38,140 bases of DNA from a bacterium (GTDB lineage Bacteria > Planctomycetota > Planctomycetia > Isosphaerales > Isosphaeraceae), in the NCBI GenBank assembly GCA_016125085.1, contig WGMM01000003.1:1-38140 (forward strand), given 5' to 3'. Below, piece by piece: positions 17,794 through 25,947 of the stretch (the stretch's first letter is position 1; every line of letters begins with the position of its first letter). The translations under genes were made by a program, and so were the position numbers. Below the pieces are notes generated by a model. It worked only from the letters and a program-made list of their open reading frames with translations, had not been told where the DNA came from and did no database searches.

Positions 17794-18306
17794 GGATTGG
17801 TCCCTTCGTTGAGCAAAACGGGTTCGACTCCCGAGTTATCGAACTTCATCCAGGCGTCGACCGCCTGCCGATAGTGTCGATCGAAATGATGCAGGCCGGC
17901 GTCGAACCGGCGCCGGATCACGGCTTCGGGTACGTCATGCCCGCCCTGACGCACCCGTTCGGCAACGCGAGCGACGGCGATTTCGACGTCGGGCAGCGTC
18001 AGGAAATAGAGATTCACATGGTATCCGCCGGCACGCCATCGGCGGATCCGTCCAAGATAATTCAGCCCGGACAGAGTGGTTTCGATCGCAAAGTTCGAAC
18101 CGCTCCGTTCGCACGCATCCATTTCCTGGAGCATCAACCGCCCGGCCCGCAGAGCCGCCGCCTCGGGGGCGAACGGCGACAATCCCGCCGCGATCAGGTC
18201 GGCGTTGATGAAGCGCGGGCAGGAACGATCGGGCGAAGGTCGTCTTCCCCGCACCGTTCGGCCCGGCGATGATGATGACCTTTTTCTCGCTAACGTCCAT
18301 TCCCAT
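17790..18306 (-). pseudogene. Zeta-like toxin (AAA kinase) with a frameshift
   Basis: The first part, from ATG 18306, reads MGMDVSEKKVIIIAGPNGAGKTTFARSFLP, with a Walker A motif (GPNGAGKTT). After about 18215-18225 the homologous sequence continues in another frame: CPRFINADLIAAGLSPFAPE, then FAIETTLSGLNYLGRI, and VAERVRQGGHDVPEAVIRRRFDAG, all typical of the zeta/UDP-N-acetylglucosamine kinase-like family. A few residues usually found between FLP and CPRF are missing. The sequence TTCCTGCCC at the junction suggests a deletion between short CTGCCC repeats (inference). The long minus-strand frame 17790-18485 is a chance join of the 3' half of this gene with a DUF433 remnant and should not be read as one protein. 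Confidence 0.8.
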
Positions 18307-18309
18307 TCC

Positions 18310-18541
18310 GCAGGAGAGAAGTCAGGCGACATCACTCTCATGTCGTTCTTGTGCGATTGGACCGCGAAACCGACGGCTTGCCGTAAGTCCTCTTCCGTGA
18401 GAAACGTGTAGTTGCGCTCGATGTCAGCGATGGAGTCTCCGGATGCAAAAAGTTCGAGATGAACTCGACGCTGATGCGCGTTCACTTGATGATCGGCTTG
18501 CCGCCGAGAATCGCCGGGTCATAAATAATGCGATCGAACAT
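18310..18541 (-). pseudogene. DUF433-type antitoxin remnant
   Basis: From ATG 18541 the frame reads MFDRIIYDPAILGGKPIIK and then meets TGA at 18482-18484, where the family has Gly (GGA to TGA would explain it). It continues TRISVEFI; near 18457 the frame shifts and goes on as LELFASGDSIADIERNYTFLTEEDLRQAVGFA, the second half of a DUF433 domain. So there is one nonsense and one frameshift lesion. DUF433 proteins are usually antitoxins or DNA-binding partners of PIN-like toxins. The 3' boundary is unclear because no stop of its own remains before the zeta gene. Confidence 0.75.
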
Positions 18542-18632
18542 CTGAGATTCCCGTGTGAGATTCGTCGTCGCTGCGCACCATCGGCTGAATTTGGGTTCGA
18601 ACCTTCGTTCATTTGAGTCTAACATTCACAGA

Positions 18633-18674
18633 CCCAAAAAACAGCCGCCCTGAGACAAAGCTCAGGGCAGCTGC
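18633..18674 (-). terminator. Intrinsic terminator of the SGNH-propeller-HEAT gene
   Basis: Stem GCCCTGAG (18647-18654) pairs with CTCAGGGC (18661-18668), extended by CAGC/GCTG with one-base bulges, and followed on the minus strand by TGTTTTTTGGG. It starts 27 bp after the stop at 18701. Its sequence is unrelated to the terminator of the duplicated fragment at 17290. Confidence 0.85.
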
Positions 18675-18700
18675 GTTTCCGGAAAATCTGACTGGTATGC

Positions 18701-21352
18701 TTACTTCGCGGTCGCGGCGGCTTTCGCCACGCGGTCTTCGAGGGTTTTGTTCGTCTCGTTGAAGACGTATTCCAGGTAGTCGTCCTGCGGGTGGGCGAGG
18801 GATTCCAGGGCGATTTCCTGGGCCTTCGCCGCGTCGACGCCGGTGAAGAACGAGAGGCCGCGGACGGCTTCGAGCCTTACGCGGGGGTGGTCGTCGTTGA
18901 CCAGCTTCTGAAGGTGATCGAGCGGGGTCTTCACCCGGTCACGCCAGAGGACCAGCACGCGGGTGGCCGCGGCGCGGGCCCGGAAGTCCTTGCTCTTGAG
19001 CACGTCGGCCAGCAGGGCTTCGTTGACGACGTCCAGGTTCTGGTGCAGCCAGAGGGCTTCCAGAACGTGGTGCTCGTAGAGCGGGTCGGACTTCGAAAGG
19101 TTGGCCGTCCAGGTGCCCAGGGCGGCGAGGATTTCCTTCGCGTCGCGGGCGCCGAGTTCGGCCCGGGCGCGGTAGCGGGTGCGGTCATCGGTGCTCTTGA
19201 GCAGGTCGAGCAGCTCGGCGACCGGCGCGCCGGCGATTTTGGCCGGGGTGGCCAGCGGGCGGGATTTGTGCGTGATGCGATAGACGCGGCCGTGGACGTG
19301 GTCGCGGTTCGGGTCACGCAGGTTGTGCTGCATGTGGCCGATGATGGTGTTGTGCCAGTCGACGAAGTAGATGGAGCCGTCGGGTGCGATTTCCATGTCG
19401 ACTGGGCGGAAGTTCGGGTCGTCGGAGAGGAGCAGGGGTTCTTGCTCGACGGCCGTGAAGCCCGAGCCTTCGTCCTTGAACTTGTAGCGGAGGATGCCCA
19501 GGACACCGATGACGTTCTGGACGAGCAGGTCGCCCTGGTATTCATCAGGGAAGTGTTTGCTGGAAAGGATTTCGGTCGCCGGGCAGGGGCGGGTGCGCTG
19601 CTGGTAGACCTGCTTCATCCGCGGGTGCTTGCGGGGGAAGTCCAGCGAGCCGGAGAAGCCGGTGCCCCAGTAGGTTTGAGCGCCGGTGCCGTCGGTGACG
19701 AAGTCCTGACCCCAGGCGTCGACGACGTGGCCGTGGGGATTGGCGAAGCCGTAGCTGGTGTAGGCTTCGAACTTGAACGTGCGGGGCTCGAATCGGAACA
19801 CTGCGCCGTTGGCGGTGCGTTCCGGGGCACGCCAGGGCGATTCGACCTGCGTGTGGTGGAAGGTGCCTTCCTGCATATACAGCGAGCCGCCCGGGTCGAT
19901 CACGAAGCTGTTGGCCGTGTGGTGGGTGTCGGCGGTGTCGAGGCCCGAGAGGATTCGCTGGCGGACGTCGGCGACGTCGTCGCCGTCGGTGTCCTTGAGG
20001 AACATCAGGTCAGGTGCCTGGGCGACGATGACGCCGCCGTTCCAGAATTCGAAGCCGGTGGGGTTATGGAGCTTGTCGGCGAAGACCTTGAGCTTGTCGG
20101 CTTTGCCGTCGCCGTTGGTGTCTTCGAGGATGACGAGCTTGTCGTTCATCTCGTCCTTGGGCTTCCAGTGGGGGTAGCTGGGCCAGGCTGCGACGAACAG
20201 GCGGCCTTTGGTGTCAAAAGCCATCTGGACGGGGTTGGCCAGTTCGGGGAACTGGGTTTCGTCGGCGAAGAGGTTGACCTGGAAGTCGGCGGGCAGCTTC
20301 ATCTTGGCGATGGCTTCTTCACCCTTGAGGTAAGGGTGAGCTGCGCCAGGCAGGGGGCCGGGCTTGTTGGTGACGACAGGGATGAAGTCGGGTGTGTTGG
20401 AGTCGTCGACCTTGAGGTCGCCGCCTGCGGCGACGGCCCAGACGCGCTTGTCGCGATTGGCCGTCATGACGTCGAGGACTTCCATCTCGCGGTCCATGAC
20501 GACACGATTGGTTTGGCCTTCGACGAACTTGAGATCGGCACGGCCGCCGTAAATGGAGTATCCGTCGGTGGTACGGTAGCGGTTGTACCAGAAGTGGTTC
20601 TTGTCGAGCACAGCCTGGCGGATTTTTTCGACCTTATCGGCGCCCGGTTCGTTCAGGTTGCCGAAGAGGGCCTTTTCGATGATTTCGGCCAGCTCGCGAT
20701 TGCCTTCGGGGGTGAGGTGCGCGCCGTTGAAGGTGAGGGGCTTTGCAGCGGCGGTGTAGGCCTTCGAGGTGGGTTCGAAGAGATCGACGAAGGCGACCTT
20801 TTTGGCTGCGGCGACATCGCGCATGGCTTCGGTGTAAAGCTTGATGCGCGGGTTATGTGCGGAGCCGTCGGGCAGGTGGGGGTTTTTGGTGTTTTCGAAG
20901 GCGATTGGCGAGAAGATGACGACGCGGGGCGAAGACTTACCGTCGTATTTCTGGCTGAGCCAGTGGTCGATTTCCTTGCCGAGGTCGTCCTTGAATTTGG
21001 CCAGGCCTGCTTCGCCGGCGAACGATTCGTTATAGCCGAAGAAGGCGAAGATGGTGTTGGCCTGGACGCGTGTGAGCCACTGGTCGGGCGTGCCGAAATT
21101 GGCGGAGCGGAGGCGCAGGGAGAGTTCGTCGCCGGAGAAGCCGAGATTTCGGATGACGAGATTGGCGGAGGGGAACCGGGCCTGGATGCGGGCTTCGAGC
21201 CAGCCGTCGTGTTGCATGCGGTCGGCCAGGGTGTTGCCGACGATGGCGATGCTGTCGCCCGTTCGGATCTCGAGGTTTTGGGCACTGGCCTGAACGAACG
21301 TCAGCAGCGCGACGAAGAATGCCGCCGGCATGCGGCGAAGTGACGGGGTCAT
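18701..21352 (-). CDS. Secreted SGNH hydrolase / PVC-type propeller / HEAT repeat protein
   Basis: An 883-aa exported protein. The signal peptide (MPAAFFVALLTFVQASAQ) is followed by an SGNH/GDSL-like domain (about 25-235): GDSIAIVGNTLADRM (block I), RNLGFSGDELS, FFGYNESF (block III Asn) and NGAHLTPEG (block V His). A six-bladed PVC-type dehydrogenase-like propeller (about 330-690) contains GRLFVAAWPSYPHWKPKDEMND, EDTNGDGKADKLKVFADKL, FLKDTDGDDVADVRQRIL and DGSIYFVDWHNTIIGHMQHN. HEAT-like helices close the chain (about 700-880). Many family members end in a CxxCH cytochrome domain; this one stops after the HEAT part. ATG 21352 was chosen over GTG 21379 because the signal peptide begins there, with AGGAG upstream. 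Its 3' end is duplicated at 17353. Confidence 0.88.
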   Translation of the reverse strand: MTPSLRRMPAAFFVALLTFVQASAQNLEIRTGDSIAIVGNTLADRMQHDGWLEARIQARFPSANLVIRNLGFSGDELSLRLRSANFGTPDQWLTRVQANTIFAFFGYNESFAGEAGLAKFKDDLGKEIDHWLSQKYDGKSSPRVVIFSPIAFENTKNPHLPDGSAHNPRIKLYTEAMRDVAAAKKVAFVDLFEPTSKAYTAAAKPLTFNGAHLTPEGNRELAEIIEKALFGNLNEPGADKVEKIRQAVLDKNHFWYNRYRTTDGYSIYGGRADLKFVEGQTNRVVMDREMEVLDVMTANRDKRVWAVAAGGDLKVDDSNTPDFIPVVTNKPGPLPGAAHPYLKGEEAIAKMKLPADFQVNLFADETQFPELANPVQMAFDTKGRLFVAAWPSYPHWKPKDEMNDKLVILEDTNGDGKADKLKVFADKLHNPTGFEFWNGGVIVAQAPDLMFLKDTDGDDVADVRQRILSGLDTADTHHTANSFVIDPGGSLYMQEGTFHHTQVESPWRAPERTANGAVFRFEPRTFKFEAYTSYGFANPHGHVVDAWGQDFVTDGTGAQTYWGTGFSGSLDFPRKHPRMKQVYQQRTRPCPATEILSSKHFPDEYQGDLLVQNVIGVLGILRYKFKDEGSGFTAVEQEPLLLSDDPNFRPVDMEIAPDGSIYFVDWHNTIIGHMQHNLRDPNRDHVHGRVYRITHKSRPLATPAKIAGAPVAELLDLLKSTDDRTRYRARAELGARDAKEILAALGTWTANLSKSDPLYEHHVLEALWLHQNLDVVNEALLADVLKSKDFRARAAATRVLVLWRDRVKTPLDHLQKLVNDDHPRVRLEAVRGLSFFTGVDAAKAQEIALESLAHPQDDYLEYVFNETNKTLEDRVAKAAATAK

Positions 21353-21596
21353 AACGGTTCGTTGCTCCTGGAGTGGCACGGGTCAGCCGGTGCGGCGGTA
21401 AGGCGAGGCGGTGTGCCGCACGGTGTCGATGGATCGACGGGGTTCGTATCGAACGGCCCGACGGTGTCGTGATTAATATACAGAAGCCGGAGTTCGGATT
21501 CGAGATCCCGGGGCGGGCTTTCTTGAGGTCGATGCGGTTGCCGCCGGTTCTCATCAAGTCTGTCGGTGCATGATCGAGGGCGGAGAGTCGAACGTC
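21353..21596. other. Upstream region of the SGNH-propeller-HEAT gene, no gene seen
   Basis: The 244-bp stretch between that gene and the terminator at 21597 should contain its promoter. I saw no convincing open frame or RNA structure in it. Confidence 0.4.
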
Positions 21597-21630
21597 AAAA
21601 AGAAAAACCAGCGGCTTAGGCCCGCTGGTC
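21597..21630 (-). terminator. Intrinsic terminator of the Thr-repeat gene
   Basis: Stem ACCAGCGG (21607-21614) pairs perfectly with CCGCTGGT (21622-21629) around a 7-nt loop. On the minus strand it is followed by TTTTTCTTTTTG, a strong U-tract. It is 37 bp past the stop at 21667. Confidence 0.9.
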
Positions 21631-21666
21631 GCAAGTTGTTCGGAATTCGACGATTTTGGCCGTCGA

Positions 21667-22164
21667 TCAATAGACGACGACGCCGGTCGGGCGATAACGG
21701 CCGAAGAGGCCGCGGGAGTAAATCGTCTGGACGTTGGTGGTCGGCACGAAGACCGAAGTCGGCACGATGGTCGTCGTGGTCGTGGGGATGATCGTGGTCG
21801 TCGTGGTCGGGATCACGGTCGTGGTCGTCGTGGGGATGACGGTTGTCGTCGTGGTCGGGATCACGGTCGTACGGGTCGTGGGGACGATGGTCGTGGTGGA
21901 GGTCGGCATCACGACGGTGTCCATGGTGCGGAACGTGGTGGTCGGGACGGCGAAACTGGTGGTTTCGTAGGTGGTGGTCGTCGTCGGGACGTAAGTCGTC
22001 CGAGTCGTCGGGACGACGACGGTCGTGGTCGTGGGCGAAACGAATTGCGATTCGACGACTTCGTAAGTCGTGGTCGTCGGAATCGTATAAATGACCTGGG
22101 CTTCGGAGCTGCTTGTCACGGCGGCGAATGTCGCGACCAATCCCAGCAAAGTTCTACGAATCAT
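21667..22164 (-). CDS. Secreted Thr-rich repeat protein
   Basis: A 165-aa protein with signal peptide MIRRTLLGLVATFAAVTSSSEAQ and a body dominated by threonine. The centre is an 8-residue repeat, PTTTTTVI, in five near-perfect copies flanked by degenerate ones (PTTRTTYV, PTTTTTYET, PTTTFRTM). It ends with the non-repetitive YSRGLFGRYRPTGVVVY. The alternation of Thr with beta-branched residues and one Pro per turn suggests an extended or beta-rich, possibly O-glycosylated surface protein (inference). The start at 22164 fits the signal peptide; the frame runs on upstream without a better ATG. Short C-terminal RGLFGR..RP tails occur in other small planctomycete exported proteins as I remember them; no function is known. 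Confidence 0.75.
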   Translation of the reverse strand: MIRRTLLGLVATFAAVTSSSEAQVIYTIPTTTTYEVVESQFVSPTTTTVVVPTTRTTYVPTTTTTYETTSFAVPTTTFRTMDTVVMPTSTTTIVPTTRTTVIPTTTTTVIPTTTTTVIPTTTTTIIPTTTTTIVPTSVFVPTTNVQTIYSRGLFGRYRPTGVVVY

Positions 22165-22507
22165 CGAAAGGTCTCTCTTTCCTCGTGAATTTCTGACGTT
22201 TCGCGATCGGGACCAGTGCCTCCGTCGCACGACCCGCCGCGATGGCAGGCATGGCAATTCTACGACAAGGTCAAGGCTTTGTCATCCGAACTTTAAGCGA
22301 TTCCGGATTTTGCTTCCGATATCCCGCCGCTCGTGACGGGTTTGCCGCTGGTAAGGTTCTCGATGACTTTGCCGATCGAGCGGATTCGGCGAATCGACGA
22401 GAAGTGGGCGATGGCAGGGCCTGCACGGCGCGATTTCGTCAGATATATTTCGGATAGTCGACGAAGACGAAACGCATCGATTCCCAGCTGAGTGCAAGAC
22501 CACGACG
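22165..22507. other. Divergent intergenic region (343 bp)
   Basis: It lies between the Thr-repeat gene (minus) and the SDR gene (plus) and must hold both promoters. No supported gene, hairpin with U-tract or repeat was seen. Confidence 0.45.
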
Positions 22508-23512
22508 ATGAACATCTTTCTGACAGGCGGAACGGGGCTGGTCGGCAGTCATGTGGCGGAAGAAGCGGTCGCGCGTGGCCACCACGTCAGGGCGCTGGCA
22601 CGAACGGGCTCTGACACGAAATTTCTGGAATCGCTTGGCGTCGAACTGGTTCCGGGCGATCTGGCCAATGCGGAAGCGATGCGAAATGGAGTGGCAGGTT
22701 GTGATCTCGTGATCAACTGCGCGGCCAAGGTGGGTGACTGGGGCACTCTGGCCGAGTTTCGCGAGCTGAATGTCGAGGCGCTGCGGATTTTGCTCGACGC
22801 GATGGTCGCCGCCGGTACGCAGCGGTTCGTGCATGTGTCGAGCCTGGGCGTGTACGAAGGCCGCGACCATTTCGGGACGGACGAAACCACGCCGCCGGCC
22901 GCGAATTCACTGGATGCTTACACGCGTTCGAAGTGCGAGGCCGAAGCTCTGGTGCTCGAATATCACAAGACGAAAGGGCTGCCCGCCGCGATCGTCCGCC
23001 CCGGTTTCATTTACGGCGAGCGTGACCGAACGGTGCTGCCGAAGATGCTTGTGAACATGCGCCGGGGAATTTTGAGCTATTTCGGCTCGGGCGAACAGGC
23101 ACTCAATTGCATTTACGTCAAGAACCTGGTGGCCGCGATCTTTCTGGCGGCCGACAAGCCTGAGGCCGTCGGCGAAGTATTCAACGTGACGGACGGGCAG
23201 AGGATTTCGAAGAAGGACTTCATCGGCACGACGGCGCGACTCGCGGGGCTGAAAGAACCGACGCGTCATATTCCTCTGCGGCTGGCCTGGGTGCTGGCAG
23301 TGATCGTCGAAAAGGTCGCGAAAGCCAGGGGGCGGAAAACGGCGCCTCTCATCAACAAAGCCAGGTACAAATTCCTCGGGCTGAATCTGGATTATTCGAT
23401 CGAGAAGGCACGCAAAGTCCTTGGCTATCAGCCGCCTTATGACTGGAGAACCGGGCTTGAGCGGGCCGTGGCCGATGTCGCGCCGAAGGTGCTCGGCACA
23501 CCGAAGTCTTGA
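22508..23512 (+). CDS. NAD-dependent epimerase/dehydratase, extended SDR (3-beta-HSD-like)
   Basis: A 334-aa cytoplasmic oxidoreductase with a Rossmann fold. The cofactor motif TGGTGLVGSH (residues 6-15), the NAG-equivalent INCAAKVGDWG, the serine of FVHVSSLGVYEG and the catalytic YTRSK (YxxxK) are all present; IVRPGFIYG is typical of extended SDRs. C-terminal blocks (FNVTDGQRISKKDF, LGYQPPYDWRTGLERAV) place it near the 3-beta-hydroxysteroid dehydrogenase/NSDHL-like group, so a sterol, hopanoid-like or nucleotide-sugar substrate is possible. It is 78 bp upstream of the DJ-1 gene on the same strand. The exact substrate is undetermined. Confidence 0.85.
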   Translation: MNIFLTGGTGLVGSHVAEEAVARGHHVRALARTGSDTKFLESLGVELVPGDLANAEAMRNGVAGCDLVINCAAKVGDWGTLAEFRELNVEALRILLDAMVAAGTQRFVHVSSLGVYEGRDHFGTDETTPPAANSLDAYTRSKCEAEALVLEYHKTKGLPAAIVRPGFIYGERDRTVLPKMLVNMRRGILSYFGSGEQALNCIYVKNLVAAIFLAADKPEAVGEVFNVTDGQRISKKDFIGTTARLAGLKEPTRHIPLRLAWVLAVIVEKVAKARGRKTAPLINKARYKFLGLNLDYSIEKARKVLGYQPPYDWRTGLERAVADVAPKVLGTPKS

Positions 23513-23590
23513 ATCGGCGGCCGTGTCTCCGTAAGCTCCAGGTCGATTTTCCCATTCGACCCGAAGCACATGGCGAGACGAGGCACGACG

Positions 23591-24118
23591 ATGAATCTCA
23601 AAGGCAAACGCGTGGCGATTCTCGTAGAGAAATTCTATGAGGATCTGGAACTCTGGTATCCCTACTACCGGCTGAAAGAGGCTGGCTGCGAGGTTCTGCT
23701 CGTCGGCCCGAAGGCGGGCGAGACGTATGCTTCGAAGCACGGTTACCCGTGCAAGTCCGAAGTCGCCGCCGCGGACGTGACGGCGGACAAGGTCGACGGC
23801 GTGATCGTGCCGGGCGGCTATTCGCCCGACCACATGCGGCGCTGCAAGCCGATGGTCGACCTGGTGACCGAAGCGGCCAAAGCCGGCAAGGTGCTCGCCG
23901 CGATCTGCCACGGGCCTTGGATGTTGTGCTCAACGAAAGGAGCCCTGAAGGGCCGCCGGGCGACCGGTTTTTTCGCGGTTCGCGACGACGTGGAAAACGC
24001 CGGGATGATCTGGGAAGACGCCGCCTGCGTGCGGGACGGCAATCTCGTGACGAGCCGCACGCCGGCCGATCTGCCCGAATTCATGCAGGGCATTCTGGCG
24101 GCGCTGGCGGAAGGTTAA
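23591..24118 (+). CDS. DJ-1/PfpI family protein
   Basis: A 175-aa cytoplasmic protein of the class I glutamine amidotransferase-like DJ-1/PfpI superfamily. The nucleophile elbow is AAICHGPWML, the catalytic Cys-His pair; Glu near VEKFYEDLELWYP supplies the conserved acidic residue, and DGVIVPGGYSPDHMR precedes the elbow. Members act as glyoxalases/deglycases or proteases. The start ATG 23591 has GAGGCACGACG upstream; an upstream ATG at 23570 in the same frame is less likely. A weak hairpin after the stop may terminate the transcript. Confidence 0.9.
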   Translation: MNLKGKRVAILVEKFYEDLELWYPYYRLKEAGCEVLLVGPKAGETYASKHGYPCKSEVAAADVTADKVDGVIVPGGYSPDHMRRCKPMVDLVTEAAKAGKVLAAICHGPWMLCSTKGALKGRRATGFFAVRDDVENAGMIWEDAACVRDGNLVTSRTPADLPEFMQGILAALAEG

Positions 24119-24141
24119 GGACAGGCGGAATTTCGATTCGA

Positions 24142-24167
24142 CGGCCGAAATCGTACACGATCGGCCG
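24142..24167 (+). terminator. Possible terminator after the DJ-1 gene
   Basis: CGGCCGA (24142-24148) pairs with TCGGCCG (24161-24167) 23 bp beyond the stop codon. The nearest T-run (GTTTTG) is about 18 bp further, so this is a weak call. Confidence 0.35.
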
Positions 24168-24287
24168 TTCGTCGCGAATGTCGTTTTGCCAATCGCGGAC
24201 GGATCCGGATAGAATCGGATTCGATCCGAATCGCCGTGGTGACGAACGCCGGGCGATTTCGGGTCGAAGCGATCCGATGGATGATCG

Positions 24288-25745
24288 ATGAGCGAAACTT
24301 CGCCAAGTGCACCTGGCATGACGGAAACTTCTCCCAACGAGGCGAAGGTGCGCATTCGCTTCGCCGGGGGAACGCTGCAGGTCGAAGGCATCGTCGGTAT
24401 TCCCGACTGGATGCCCGAGTTCCTCCAGAACGATCCGCACGGGGCCGAAGGTGCCTGGGTTTGTCCCGGCATCGCCTATCGTTCGCTTATCGAACGACTT
24501 ATGGCCGCGAATGTGGCCCGCGAAGACCAGGCGCGCGAATACAAGGCAATCGCCTGGAAGCTAGACACCGGTCGGTCGTCGTTTCCGCACCAGATCGAAG
24601 CCGTGGATGCCTGGTGGACAGCGGGCGGCCGGGGAGTTGTCGTACTGCCGACTGGCACAGGCAAGTCGCACGTGGCGGAGCTGGCGATCGAGCGGGCCCA
24701 GCGGCCCTCGCTGGTCGTCACGCCCACGATCGACCTGATGCAGCAGTGGGCCCGTGACCTGGCGGCCAACTTCGGCACGGAAGTGGGCATGCTGGGCGGC
24801 GGTTCGTCGGACATCCGGCCGATCACGGTGACGACCTATGACTCCGCCTATCTGAATGTCGAACGGATCGGCAATAAATTCGGCCTGCTGGTATTCGACG
24901 AATGCCACCACTTGCCAGGGCAGACGTATTCTCTCTCGGCGCTGGGGTCGATCGCTCCGTTCCGGTTGGGGCTGACTGCGACGCCCGAGCGGTCGGACCA
25001 GATGCACGAGCAACTGGACCATCTGATCGGCCCGATTCTGTATCGTCGGGAAATCGGCCAGCTCAAAGGGGAATTCCTGGCCCAGTATCAGGTGCGCACG
25101 CTTTACGTGCAGCTATCGGACGAAGAACGATTCGCCTACGAAACGAATCGCGAGCTTTATCGCACATTTCTGCTGGAAAACCGGATTGACCTGCGCCGTA
25201 ACGGCGCCTGGGGCCAGTTTCTGGCGACGGCGGCCCGGACGCCACGGGGCCGCATGGCGTTCAAGGCCTTTCGCGATCACCGCACGATCGCACTGGCGGC
25301 ACCAGCGAAGCTACGGGTTCTGGAAGGGATTATGGACAGGCACATGGGCGACCGCGTGATCGTGTTCGCCCATGACAATGCCACGGTTTACCGCATCGCA
25401 CGTGAATTTCTTGTGCCCGTTATCACTCATTCGACCAAGGCGCGTGAGCGAAAGACCGTGCTGGAGCGGTTCGCGAGCGGGGATTACACCGTGGTAGCGA
25501 CTTCGCGCGTGCTCAACGAAGGCGTAGACGTTCCCGAGGCCAACGTGGCCGTGGTGCTTTCAGGCACTTCGACCGTACGAGAGCATGTGCAGCGGCTCGG
25601 GCGCATTTTGCGGAAAAAGGACGATAAGCAGGCTGTGCTGTACGAGATCATTACTCAAGGCACGCTGGAGGAAAATACGTCAACCCGCCGTCGCCAGCAT
25701 TCGGCCTATGCCGGCCCAGGTTCGGAAAGCGAATACGGGGCATGA
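24288..25745 (+). CDS. XPB/Ssl2-like DEAD/DEAH-box helicase
   Basis: A 485-aa superfamily 2 helicase or DNA translocase, probably in DNA repair. Seen motifs: HQ at 101-102, motif I PTGTGKS (121-127), motif II DECHH (204-208), motif III LTATP (229-233), and motif VI QRLGRILRK (435-443) after ATSRVLNEGVDVPEANV. The residues after motif III are ERSDQMHE, where archaeal XPB has the RED motif (EREDGRHE), so the middle residue is changed to Ser. A substrate-binding insert (RTLYVQLSDEERFAYE onward) follows. Archaeal XPB works with the nuclease Bax1 (DUF790), whose homologue is the next gene. The start ATG 24288 has a weak ribosome site; ATG 24318 is an alternative. Confidence 0.88.
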   Translation: MSETSPSAPGMTETSPNEAKVRIRFAGGTLQVEGIVGIPDWMPEFLQNDPHGAEGAWVCPGIAYRSLIERLMAANVAREDQAREYKAIAWKLDTGRSSFPHQIEAVDAWWTAGGRGVVVLPTGTGKSHVAELAIERAQRPSLVVTPTIDLMQQWARDLAANFGTEVGMLGGGSSDIRPITVTTYDSAYLNVERIGNKFGLLVFDECHHLPGQTYSLSALGSIAPFRLGLTATPERSDQMHEQLDHLIGPILYRREIGQLKGEFLAQYQVRTLYVQLSDEERFAYETNRELYRTFLLENRIDLRRNGAWGQFLATAARTPRGRMAFKAFRDHRTIALAAPAKLRVLEGIMDRHMGDRVIVFAHDNATVYRIAREFLVPVITHSTKARERKTVLERFASGDYTVVATSRVLNEGVDVPEANVAVVLSGTSTVREHVQRLGRILRKKDDKQAVLYEIITQGTLEENTSTRRRQHSAYAGPGSESEYGA

Positions 25746-25800
25746 ATTCGCGATTTCGTTCCGAAAGCTACGATCGTAAAAGCACGACCCCGTGCCGGAC

Positions 25801-25823
25801 GAGCCGGAAGCGTCAGCGACGGA
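25801..25823 (+). repeat. Single copy of the GAGCCGGAAGCG-type repeat
   Basis: It matches the core of the 35-bp array at 804-905 in inverse orientation with only the variable dinucleotide differing. It lies in the 202-bp gap between the helicase and DUF790 genes, and creates the misleading MPDEPEASATD start of a longer frame. Confidence 0.8.
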
Positions 25824-25947
25824 CCGTATTATCGATTGCAATAGCAGGCTTTACCGTAAACGGCATTTCGAAACCTCCGGAATTCTCGATTTCGAATCGA
25901 AGTCAATACGATTTGAGTCGCCTTTCGAAATCCTCTTGCCGGATGGA

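Noticed and set aside
17790..18485. One 231-residue gene
   Set aside because: Its first third is DUF433, the middle is out-of-frame zeta sequence, and the last half is zeta. It is an accidental join of two pseudogenes.
18791..21343. An 850-codon open frame on the plus strand opposite the SGNH-propeller-HEAT gene
   Set aside because: It is an antisense shadow caused by high third-position GC. Its product is low-complexity (Val/Gly/Asp/Glu-rich) and shows no domain, while the minus strand has clear ones.
25792..25947. N-terminal extension of the DUF790 gene
   Set aside because: It begins with a GTG inside a dispersed repeat (EPEASAT) and has no counterpart in the family, whose proteins start at MLTGNL-like sequence.
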